Assembly (NCBI RefSeq): GCF_040779325.2
Contig: NZ_JBFONT020000001.1
Location: 806,001-870,000 of the forward strand
DNA: 64,000 nucleotides
Reading direction: 5' to 3'
DNA from: Aestuariibius violaceus
GTDB taxonomy: Bacteria > Pseudomonadota > Alphaproteobacteria > Rhodobacterales > Rhodobacteraceae
Shown: positions 7,992 to 15,623 of the stretch, one piece after another
Position numbering within the stretch: the stretch's first letter is position 1
Layout: each line of letters begins with the position of its first letter
Notes under the pieces: model-generated
Database searches by the model: none
Seen by the model: only the letters and a program-made list of their open reading frames with translations
Told to the model about the DNA's origin: nothing
Translations under genes and position numbers: made by a program

Positions 7992-9260
7992 TCAGACCCG
8001 ACCCTTCCAAGGAACCAGCCATTTCTCGGCCCGGCGCATCAGGATGTCGATCCCGAAGCCGATGATGCCGATCAGGATGATCCCCATGATCACGATATCG
8101 GTCTGCTGAAACTTCGACGCTGCCATTATCATCATGCCGATACCCACCTCTGCGGCGACAAGCTCCGCGGCAACCACAGTCCCCCAGCAGACGCCCATCG
8201 CCACCCGCGCGCCGGTAAAGATCTCGGGCAGTGAATTGGGGATAATGACGTGCCGCAGGATCTGCCATTTCGACGCGCCCAGCGAATAGGCCGCATGCAC
8301 CTTCGAGATCGCGACCCCCGACACCCCCGACCGCGCCGCGATCGCCATGATCCACAGGGCGGCGAGGAACAGCAGGATGATCTTCCCCGCCTCGCCGATC
8401 CCCGCCCAGATGATCACCAGTGGGATCAGCGCCAGCGGCGGCACCGGGCGCATGAACTCAACGATCGGATCGAACCAGCCCCGAAACCAGTCCGACAACC
8501 CCATCGCATAGCCCAGCGGGATGCCCACCAGTGAACCAAGGAAGAATCCGACCACCACCCGGAACAGCGAATAACCCAGATGCATCGCCAGGCTCGAGTT
8601 CATGTAGCCATCCGTCGAGATCTCGATGAATCGGCCCCAGACAGCCTCCGGCGGCGGCAGCCAGATCGCCTCCATCTGCCAGCCCGTCCGCGGCTCGACA
8701 TTGAGCGTGCCCTTCGGCGTCATGGCGACGCGGGCGAAGTCGGTCATCACCTCGCCGCCCGGCGCGATGTCTTGCCCGTTGACCTGTGTGACCTGAACCT
8801 CGTCCTCGCGGCCCAGCTCGTCGTTGCGGTCCACGCGGATCAGGTCCGAGCGGTAGACGGGAATGACCGCCGCGTCGTCCTTGGCGAACCCCTCGCCCAG
8901 CGGCACCTCCGGCACGTCGGGGTCTTCGCCCGTCTCATGGACCAGCACCGTCACCGTCGCCACGTCCCGCGCGCCGTCGGGCCCCTGGGCTGTGTATTCG
9001 AACGTCCCCGTCCCGGTGAACGGCCCCGGCGCATGCAGGAAGCCCGGCACCCAGTTTGATCCAGTGAACGCGCCCCACAGCACGAAGATCGTCAGGATCG
9101 AGATGACCGAGGCCGCCCGGTTCGGCGTCACGGCGCTTTCGTCCCCGAAGGTCACCGTCTTGCGGGCCGTGTAATCCGACCGGATGACGCCCGCTGTCAC
9201 CGCCCGAACGATCAAGAAGGCCGCGACAAAGATCGCGACGTAGATCGCCAAGATGATCAT
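7992..9260 (-). CDS. tauC: Taurine ABC transporter permease with periplasmic insert
   Basis: A 422-residue inner-membrane permease of the TauC/SsuC family. The C-terminal ~200 residues are the standard BPD transport domain with the EAA loop (YSLGASKWQILRHVIIPNSL). Membrane helices at about 1-25 and 52-66 precede a soluble insert of roughly residues 80-198 before WLPPPEAVW, where TauC proteins normally go straight from the first helix. The insert has a beta-strand string FEYTAQGPDGARDVATVTV resembling cadherin-like or VCBS repeats. Its start overlaps the tauB stop (ATGA). Usual family length is about 260-290 residues, so this is markedly long. Confidence 0.88.
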   Translation of the reverse strand: MIILAIYVAIFVAAFLIVRAVTAGVIRSDYTARKTVTFGDESAVTPNRAASVISILTIFVLWGAFTGSNWVPGFLHAPGPFTGTGTFEYTAQGPDGARDVATVTVLVHETGEDPDVPEVPLGEGFAKDDAAVIPVYRSDLIRVDRNDELGREDEVQVTQVNGQDIAPGGEVMTDFARVAMTPKGTLNVEPRTGWQMEAIWLPPPEAVWGRFIEISTDGYMNSSLAMHLGYSLFRVVVGFFLGSLVGIPLGYAMGLSDWFRGWFDPIVEFMRPVPPLALIPLVIIWAGIGEAGKIILLFLAALWIMAIAARSGVSGVAISKVHAAYSLGASKWQILRHVIIPNSLPEIFTGARVAMGVCWGTVVAAELVAAEVGIGMMIMAASKFQQTDIVIMGIILIGIIGFGIDILMRRAEKWLVPWKGRV

Positions 9261-10063
9261 TGCGCCGCCTCAGCGCGGCCCATGATCTCTTCCTCCATGT
9301 CCCAGATCATGCCAAGGATCTCTTCCCGCGTCGTCGCAAACTCGGGATGCGTCTTCACCTCGCGCAGATCCGCGTTCACCCCCAGCTCCGCAAAGGGCAA
9401 GCGATACTCCTTGTGAATCCGACCGGGCCGCGGCGCCATCACCAGCAGCCGCTCGCCCAGCAACAGCGCCTCCTCCACCGAATGGGTGATCAGGATGATC
9501 GTCTTGCCCGTCTCCTTCCAGAGCTTCAGGACAAGCCCCTGCATCTTCTCCCGCGTCAGCGCGTCAAGCGCGCCGAGCGGTTCGTCCATCAGGATCACCT
9601 CGGGCTCATTGGCCAGACACCGCGCCAGCGCCACCCGCTGCTGCATACCCCCCGAGAGTTCATAAACCGCCTTCTCCTTGAAGGCGCTCAGCCCCACGAC
9701 ATCGAGCAGATGATCCACGATCTCTCGCTTCTCGGCGCGCTTCATCCCCTTCATCGACGGCCCGAATCCGACATTCTCCCGCACGCTCATCCACTCGAAG
9801 AGCGCGCCTTGCTGGAACACCATCCCGCGTTCCGCCCCCGGCCCCTCGACAGGCTGTCCGCCCAGCTTCACGGTGCCCTCCGTCGGGGCGAGAAACCCAG
9901 CGAGGATGTTCAGAAGCGTCGTTTTCCCGCAGCCAGACGGTCCCAGCACGCTCAACAGCTCTCCTTCCTTGAGGGTGAGCGACACGTCCTTCAGCGCCTG
10001 CACCGCGCCGCCATCGGGCAGCTCGAACCGCATCGACAGGTTCTCGATGATCAGTCCCGACAT
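9257..10063 (-). CDS. tauB: Taurine ABC transporter ATP-binding protein
   Basis: A 268-residue ABC ATPase of the nitrate/sulfonate/taurine group. Walker A is GPSGCGKTT, the signature is LSGGMQQRVALARCL and Walker B ends in VILMDEPLGALD. It energises taurine import through TauC. Its start lies 12 bases after the paired palindromes at 10076-10125, with GGGG as the probable ribosome site overlapping the hairpin edge; its stop overlaps the tauC start. Substrate is inferred from the tpa/xsc neighbours. Confidence 0.92.
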   Translation of the reverse strand: MSGLIIENLSMRFELPDGGAVQALKDVSLTLKEGELLSVLGPSGCGKTTLLNILAGFLAPTEGTVKLGGQPVEGPGAERGMVFQQGALFEWMSVRENVGFGPSMKGMKRAEKREIVDHLLDVVGLSAFKEKAVYELSGGMQQRVALARCLANEPEVILMDEPLGALDALTREKMQGLVLKLWKETGKTIILITHSVEEALLLGERLLVMAPRPGRIHKEYRLPFAELGVNADLREVKTHPEFATTREEILGMIWDMEEEIMGRAEAAQ

Positions 10064-10075
10064 TTCCGCAATCCC

Positions 10076-10125
10076 CAGAATTTTCTAGAAAATTCTGCCG
10101 AAGCAAAATTTTCTAGAAAATTTTG
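10076..10125. repeat. Double-palindrome unit between tauA and tauB
   Basis: Two perfect 22-bp palindromes centred on CTAG: 10076-10097 (half-site CAGAATTTTCT) and 10104-10125 (half-site CAAAATTTTCT). The 6-base spacer reads CTTCGG in the tau mRNA sense, so mutual pairing of the two arms would give a ~22-bp stem capped by the very stable cUUCGg tetraloop. The unit is in inverted order relative to the one at 7938-7987. It lies 37 bases after the tauA stop and 12 bases before tauB. Confidence 0.88.
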
Positions 10126-10162
10126 GCACGGGCGGCGCCCGAAGACGCCGCCGGCACCCCGG

Positions 10163-11167
10163 TCAGTTCGCTGCGACCGTCTCAAGCGGCCCGGTGTCCA
10201 CCGCATCGGCATAGCTGTCGAGCGCGCTGTCGATCGATCCCGCCTCGACAAAGACCTGCGCGACGCCCAGCATGAAGTCCTGCGCGCCGCCGCCCAGCCA
10301 CTTCTCGGACAGCTGCTCATCGACGCCCGGGAAGACGAAGGTCGCCATCGTCTCGCGCGTCGCGTCCGGATCCATACCCGCGTCGCGCGCGATCACCGGC
10401 AGCATCTCCTCGGCCTCGGGACCGCCCGCATTCCAGCGGTCGTTCATGTCCGCCGTCACCTTCAGGAACGCCGAGACCACATCCGGGTTCTCGGCGACAA
10501 ACCCGGCCGGCGCCGAGGTCACGTCGAAAACGAGGATGCCCAGCTCTTCCTTCTCGGCGCCGGTCAGAAGGACGTTGCCCTCTTCCGTCATCCGGCGCAG
10601 CGCACCGCCCCAGCCGCAGGCCATGTCGACCGAGCCCTGGGCCAGCGCCGCGGCGCCTTCGGCCGGGGCCATATCGACCACTTCCATCGACCCCACATCG
10701 ACGCCGAAATGGTTCATCTGGTTCAGGAATCCGTAATGCGCGGCCGTTCCCAGCGGCACCGCGGCCTTCTTCCCGGCCAGCTCGCCCGCGCTGTCCTGAT
10801 CGATCTCAAGATCCGTGCTCACCACGCAATTGTCGTTGTCGGAATAGCTTACTGCCACGTCCACGATCTGGATGTCCTGCCCGGCGCTCGTCGCGACCAC
10901 GAAAGGCGGCACACCCTGGCTCACCGCGATCTGCACATCGCCCGAGGCCATGGCCGCCGACATCGCCGTCCCGGTGTCGAAGCTGACCCAGTTGATGTCG
11001 ATGCCCATCTCCTGCTCGTAGATCTCGTTGACCTTCGCGAACTGGAACGGCATCGGCCATTCGAGGAAATAGGCCACCGTGATCTCATCCAGATGGCCCG
11101 CGGCCATCGCGCCTTGTCCGCCTGCAACCAGCGCCAGACCGGCGGCGGCTCCCATAAGTCTCTTCAT
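10163..11167 (-). CDS. tauA: Taurine ABC transporter substrate-binding protein
   Basis: A 334-residue periplasmic binding protein. Residues 1-22 form a Sec signal peptide ending near AMAAG. The mature part follows the TauA/SsuA pattern: ITVAYFLEWPMPFQFAK, then the ligand-site region GKKAAVPLGTAAHYGFLNQM and MACGWGGALRRM. It captures taurine for TauBC. It is the first gene of the minus-strand tau operon, divergent from tpa; the binding-protein gene is separated from tauBC by a hairpin unit, an arrangement that often permits higher expression of the binding protein. Confidence 0.92.
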   Translation of the reverse strand: MKRLMGAAAGLALVAGGQGAMAAGHLDEITVAYFLEWPMPFQFAKVNEIYEQEMGIDINWVSFDTGTAMSAAMASGDVQIAVSQGVPPFVVATSAGQDIQIVDVAVSYSDNDNCVVSTDLEIDQDSAGELAGKKAAVPLGTAAHYGFLNQMNHFGVDVGSMEVVDMAPAEGAAALAQGSVDMACGWGGALRRMTEEGNVLLTGAEKEELGILVFDVTSAPAGFVAENPDVVSAFLKVTADMNDRWNAGGPEAEEMLPVIARDAGMDPDATRETMATFVFPGVDEQLSEKWLGGGAQDFMLGVAQVFVEAGSIDSALDSYADAVDTGPLETVAAN

Positions 11168-11430
11168 CGCGTCAGTACTCCCCGTTTACTCTTGAGGCCC
11201 GTCTTGGCGAGCCTTCCTCAACTCCGGGCGCATGAACCCGATCCGGGGAGTGAGCCATCGCGACCACCCTCCCGTCAAGAAAACTCGACCATCGGTTTTG
11301 ATCCGCGGATCTTTGCGCTGCCGGAATTCATCGCCGCCGCCAGCAGATCGGGCTTGCTGCGGGCAGGCTCCCTCGGGCATCCTTTCCGGCAGCCCCGGCC
11401 GCGTGCCGGGCCACCGCCGGGAGACGTGCC
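11168..11430. promoter_or_regulatory. Divergent tauA-tpa promoter region
   Basis: These 263 bases separate the divergently transcribed tauA and tpa and must contain both promoters. I looked for the direct repeats CTGGACYTAA reported for TauR sites in Rhodobacter and did not see them. The stretch 11270-11310 is the AT-richest part. No exact promoter is proposed. Confidence 0.4.
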
Positions 11431-12810
11431 ATGAACCTGCCCTTCAACGACCCCTCCAAGATCGTCGAGGCCGACCGCGCCCATGTCTGGCACCACCTGA
11501 TCCAGCACAAGCCGTTCGAAACGGTCGATCCCCGGATCCTCGTCGAAGGCAAGGGGATGCGCGTCTGGGACATCACGGGGAAAGAGCATATCGATGCCCT
11601 CTCCGGCGGGGTCTGGACGGTCAATGTCGGCTACGGGCGCGAACGCATCGCCGATGCCGTCCGTGACCAGCTGGTGAAGTTCAACTTCTTCGGCGGCGTC
11701 CTTGGCACGATCCCCGGCGCCCAATTCGCCGAACGCCTGATCGAAAAGATGCCGGGCCTCTCCCGCGTCTACTATGCCAATTCGGGGTCCGAGGCGAACG
11801 AGAAGGCGTTCAAGATGGTCCGCCAGATCTCCCACCGGGTCCATGGCGGCAAGAAGGGCAAGATCCTCTACCGTCACCGCGACTATCACGGCACCACCAT
11901 CGCCTGCCTCTCGGCCGGCGGTCAGGACGAACGCAACGCGGAATACGGCCCCTTCACCCCCGGTTTCGTCCGCGTCCCCCATTGCCTCGAATACCGCGCC
12001 CACGAGCTTGGCCTGGAACCCGGCCCCGGCTTCGGCGAGGCGGCCGCGAACCAGATCGAAGAGGTCATCCTCCGCGAAGGCCCCGACACGATCGGCGCCC
12101 TCTGCCTGGAACCCGTCACAGCCGGCGGCGGCCTCATCACGCCGCCGGACGGGTATTGGGAGCGCGTGCAGGAGATCTGCCGCCAATACGACATCCTGTT
12201 GCATATAGACGAGGTCGTCTGCGGCCTCGGCCGGATCGGCACGTGGTTCGGCTACCAGAAATACGGCGTCCAGCCCGATATCGTGACGATGGCCAAGGGC
12301 GTCGCCTCCGGCTACGCGGCCATCTCCTGCTGCGTGACGACTGAGGATGTGTTCGAAAAGTTCAAGGACGACACCGATCGCCTGGGCTATTTCCGCGACA
12401 TCTCGACCTTCGGTGGCTGCACGGCGGGGCCGACGGCCGCGCTGGAGAACATGGCGATCATCGAGGACGAAAACCTCCTCGACAACTCCGCCACCATGGG
12501 CGCCTACCTGCACGAGCGCCTGACCGACCTCATGGACAAGCATTCGATGATCGGCGACGTCCGCGGCGAAGGCCTCTTCCGCGGCGCCGAACTCGTCACC
12601 GACCGCGAGACCAGGGAACCCCTGCCCGAAAAACAGGTCGGCGCCATCGTCGCTGACTGCATGGCTCAGGGTGCGATCATCGGCGCCACGAACCGCTCTG
12701 TCCCCGGCAAGAACAACACGCTCTGCCTCTCGCCCGCGCTCATCGCGACGAAGGACGACATCGACGAGATCGTGACGGCCATCGACGGCGCCCTGACCCG
12801 CGCCGCCTGA
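11431..12810 (+). CDS. tpa: Taurine-pyruvate aminotransferase
   Basis: A 459-residue class III PLP aminotransferase. Its N-terminal part matches taurine-pyruvate aminotransferases (ALSGGVWTVNVGYGRERIAD). The cofactor lysine is in TMAKGVASGY, and the Asp binding the pyridine nitrogen is in HIDEVVCGLGR. It transfers the amino group of taurine to pyruvate, giving sulfoacetaldehyde and alanine in the cytoplasm. GGGAG lies about 8 bases before ATG 11431. Its partners are tauABC upstream and xsc 2.8 kb downstream. Confidence 0.95.
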   Translation: MNLPFNDPSKIVEADRAHVWHHLIQHKPFETVDPRILVEGKGMRVWDITGKEHIDALSGGVWTVNVGYGRERIADAVRDQLVKFNFFGGVLGTIPGAQFAERLIEKMPGLSRVYYANSGSEANEKAFKMVRQISHRVHGGKKGKILYRHRDYHGTTIACLSAGGQDERNAEYGPFTPGFVRVPHCLEYRAHELGLEPGPGFGEAAANQIEEVILREGPDTIGALCLEPVTAGGGLITPPDGYWERVQEICRQYDILLHIDEVVCGLGRIGTWFGYQKYGVQPDIVTMAKGVASGYAAISCCVTTEDVFEKFKDDTDRLGYFRDISTFGGCTAGPTAALENMAIIEDENLLDNSATMGAYLHERLTDLMDKHSMIGDVRGEGLFRGAELVTDRETREPLPEKQVGAIVADCMAQGAIIGATNRSVPGKNNTLCLSPALIATKDDIDEIVTAIDGALTRAA

Positions 12811-13074
12811 CCGCCCGATAACGGCCTGCCCGCATGGTGGGCGCCCGTTCCTTGGGCACCCTGCCCGAACCTTGGGTGGAAATCAGCTGCGACAGAATTC
12901 TCCCTCAAGTAGAGGGTGACTTTCGCCCCGGCTTCGGGCACCCTGCACCCATATTCGATCAGGCACGGCCCCGGCCGTCACGATCCGCGGCACTTGTTCG
13001 GTCTGCCGCACCCTCCGTTTTAAGTGAGTGCGAAGGAAGATCCGACACCCGAAGAACAGCTCGAAGGATGCGAT

Positions 13075-14289
13075 ATGGCGGACGCCCTGCGCGGTGGACT
13101 GATCATCAATGAAGTTCTGGTCGATCCTAACAGCCCGGGAGGCGGGCCCGAGTTCGATACCGACGGCAACGGAACCGCCGACAACACGGACGAATTCGTC
13201 GAGCTCTACAACGCGTCAGACCAGCCGATCGATATCTCGGGGATCGAGCTCTGGGATTCCGCGCAAGGCAACTGGTTCACCTTTCCCGCGGGCACAATCC
13301 TTCAGCCGGGGGCGCGGGCCGTCGTCGTCGTAGGCGTCCAGGCCGGCGGATCGCTCCCCACCGGCGGGCCAGACGACCTCGCCTTCGACGCGGGCAGCAA
13401 CGGTCCCATCCTCAACAACGGTGGCGAGAACATCGTCCTCTACGACCCCGCTGCCGATACCTATATCTCGGCGAGGTATAACGGCGACGCCCTCGACGAT
13501 CCGACGAACAGCCCGGGCTATAACGGCTTTTCCACTACCGCGACCCGCATCGGCAATGGCGAGGATTTCGGCAACGACATCGACGGCTTCTCGATCCAGC
13601 GCTTTCCGGACGGGTCAGATACCTTCGTCAACGACCAGACGCCAACCCCGGCCACCGCCAATCTCTGCTTCACCGATGGAACGCGCCTGCAGACCCCGAC
13701 CGGTCCCCGGCTGATCGACGACCTCGAACCGGGGGACGAGCTGCTCACCCGCGACAACGGCCCGCAAAAGATCGTCTGGATCTGGAAGGGCACACATGCC
13801 CCCGCCGACATCGCCGCCAATCCCGCGCTGAACTCGATCACCATCGGCAAGGGCGCCCTCGGGCACGGCCTGCCGTCGCGCGACCTGCGGCTCTCCCGGC
13901 AGCACCGCGTGCTTCTGACCTCGAAAATCGTCACCCGGATGTTCGGCATCGGCGCGGTGCTCGTTCCCGCAAAGGATCTTCTGGCGCTTCCGGGTGTCGC
14001 GCTCTCCCCGCTCGGCCCGCCGATCACCTATTTCCACATCCTGATGTCCCGGCACGAGGTTCTCTTCGCCGAAGGCGCCCCTGCCGAGACCCTGTTCCTC
14101 GGACCGGAATCGCTGAAATCCCTCTCGCCAGACGCGCTCGACGAAATCCGCCTGCTGCTGGGCGACCATGTCCTCGCCGAAGCCAGCGCCGCCGCCCAAC
14201 CCGCGCATCTCTTCGCGAAAGGCCGGAAGGCCCGGAAGCTGATCGACCGCCACATCGCGAACGACAAGCCGCTGGCCGGCGCGCCCTAG
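13075..14289 (+). CDS. Lamin-tail domain plus Hint domain protein
   Basis: A 404-residue two-domain protein. The N-terminal half (about 8-190) is a lamin-tail domain: LIINEVLVDPNSPGGGPEF, an acidic calcium-like loop DTDGNGTADNTDEF and IDISGIELWDS. The C-terminal half is a Hint_2-type domain beginning at Cys198 (CFTDGTRLQTPTGPRLIDDL) with the later LRLSRQHRVLLTS block. Hint domains can cleave or rearrange the chain at their first Cys; here that would release the lamin-tail half. No signal peptide is seen. ATG 13075 has GAAGGA upstream; GTG 13024 would add 17 residues. It interrupts the taurine gene order. Confidence 0.85.
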   Translation: MADALRGGLIINEVLVDPNSPGGGPEFDTDGNGTADNTDEFVELYNASDQPIDISGIELWDSAQGNWFTFPAGTILQPGARAVVVVGVQAGGSLPTGGPDDLAFDAGSNGPILNNGGENIVLYDPAADTYISARYNGDALDDPTNSPGYNGFSTTATRIGNGEDFGNDIDGFSIQRFPDGSDTFVNDQTPTPATANLCFTDGTRLQTPTGPRLIDDLEPGDELLTRDNGPQKIVWIWKGTHAPADIAANPALNSITIGKGALGHGLPSRDLRLSRQHRVLLTSKIVTRMFGIGAVLVPAKDLLALPGVALSPLGPPITYFHILMSRHEVLFAEGAPAETLFLGPESLKSLSPDALDEIRLLLGDHVLAEASAAAQPAHLFAKGRKARKLIDRHIANDKPLAGAP

Positions 14290-14385
14290 CCACCCTCTCC
14301 GCACGATCCCTGTGCGCAGGGACCCCTTGCCCCGCCACCTCCGCCCGCTCCATATCCACCGGGACCCCGACAGGAGCGCGCCCCG

Positions 14386-15297
14386 ATGACCTTCCGACCC
14401 GTCAAATCCACCGCCACCGCCCAGCCCACGATGGAAGGCGCAGGCGTCCATCTGCACCGGGTCTTCGGCTTCGGCGACCCCTCGGAAAGCGACCCCTTCC
14501 TCCTCCTCGACGATTTCCGCAACGACGACCCCCGCGCCTACGAACGCGGCTTCCCCTGGCACCCCCACCGCGGGATCGAAACCATCACCTACGTGCTGGA
14601 AGGTGAGGTCGAACACGGCGATTCGCTCGGCAATCAGGGCCTCCTCGGCCCCGGGTCGGTTCAGTGGATGACTGCGGGGTCCGGCATCCTCCATCAGGAG
14701 ATGCCGCGCGGCAACGCGGCGGGCCAGATGCACGGCTTCCAGCTCTGGGCGAACCTGCCGTCGTCGGAAAAGATGACCACGCCCCGCTATCAGGACATCA
14801 TGGGCACGGATATCCCGGAGATCACCGACGATGACGGCACCCGCATCCGCATCATCACCGGCCAGTTCTGGGGCACCAAAGGCCCCGTTGACGGCATCGC
14901 CGCAAACCCGCTCTACCTCGACGTCTCCATCCCGCCTGACACGCGCAAGACGCTGCCGGTCGACACCTACGCCAACACCTTCGCCTATGTCTTCGCGGGC
15001 GCCTGCAGCTTCCGCGACGCCTCCGATCCGGTCGGCATCCGGGTCGAGAAAGAGGTCGCAGGCCAGGAGCTCAACATCCGCGATCTCACCGGCAACCGCA
15101 CGCTCGTCCGTTTCGACACGGGGAACGAGATCGCCGTGCGCTCCGGCCCCGACGGCGTCCGCTTCCTCCTGGTCAGCGGCCAGCCGATCCAGGAGCCTGT
15201 CGCCTGGCACGGCCCCATCGTGATGAACACGCAGGAAGAGCTGATGCAGGCCATGCGCGACCTTCAAAACGGCACGTTCATCCGCGCCGATCACTGA
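14386..15297 (+). CDS. Pirin family protein
   Basis: A 303-residue bicupin of the pirin family. The metal-binding histidines are visible in WHPHRGIETITYVLEGEVEH and SGILHQEM. Bacterial pirins are cytoplasmic iron-type cupins, some with quercetin dioxygenase activity and some that modulate enzymes such as pyruvate dehydrogenase; this one cannot be assigned. It stands in the same direction between the Hint protein and xsc, with about 100 bases upstream and 326 bases downstream. A link to acetyl-phosphate or pyruvate flux from taurine is conceivable but unproven. Confidence 0.9.
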   Translation: MTFRPVKSTATAQPTMEGAGVHLHRVFGFGDPSESDPFLLLDDFRNDDPRAYERGFPWHPHRGIETITYVLEGEVEHGDSLGNQGLLGPGSVQWMTAGSGILHQEMPRGNAAGQMHGFQLWANLPSSEKMTTPRYQDIMGTDIPEITDDDGTRIRIITGQFWGTKGPVDGIAANPLYLDVSIPPDTRKTLPVDTYANTFAYVFAGACSFRDASDPVGIRVEKEVAGQELNIRDLTGNRTLVRFDTGNEIAVRSGPDGVRFLLVSGQPIQEPVAWHGPIVMNTQEELMQAMRDLQNGTFIRADH

Positions 15298-15623
15298 TTT
15301 CGGGGCTTTCGGCGGGATCAACAATCCCACCTCCGGCACCCGGTATTGTTCCGCATGCAGAGACATTCTGTTGCGCGCCGACCCTGCGTGCGCACCGTTA
15401 ACGACACGAATTTCGGCCGCCCCCTCCGACGGGATGCCGACGTGATGCCGACCGGATGCCGCACCCTGAAAACGCCCGTTAACCCTGTAAAATCGGCCGA
15501 TTCGCGTTGCGCCGGGCGAAAACACCGCCCGCACCCGGCAAGAACCCGTTAAGGCCTGCGGCAAGTCTTGACACGCGATTACCTGCCCCCTCAGATCGCC
15601 GGACCAGCGGGAGGTATTGAGTA
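15298..15623. other. 326-bp leader upstream of xsc
   Basis: No gene was seen. The stretch 15400-15560 is rich in GTTAA motifs (AACCCGTTAA-like at 15402, 15477 and 15546) and in GATGCCGAC repeats (15434-15458). A candidate promoter sits at its 3' end. The region could hold an operator set for xsc. Confidence 0.45.
15568..15596 (+). promoter_or_regulatory. Candidate xsc promoter
   Basis: A perfect -35 TTGACA at 15568-15573 is followed after 17 bases by TCAGAT at 15591-15596, a poor -10. The pair lies 27 bases before the xsc start, so an activator would probably be needed. Confidence 0.4.

Noticed and set aside
11168..11430. TauR binding repeats
   Set aside because: The reported CTGGACYTAA direct repeats were not found in the tauA-tpa gap.
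9260..11434. 724-residue plus-strand open frame antisense to tauB and tauA
   Set aside because: Arg/His/Leu-rich shadow with no motif; the minus-strand genes are well-supported transporter subunits.
11275..12543. 422-residue minus-strand frame antisense to tpa
   Set aside because: Shadow of a confirmed aminotransferase; no family sequence.
13615..15564. 649-residue minus-strand frame across Hint and pirin genes
   Set aside because: It spans two clear plus-strand genes plus their intergenic region and lacks any recognisable domain.
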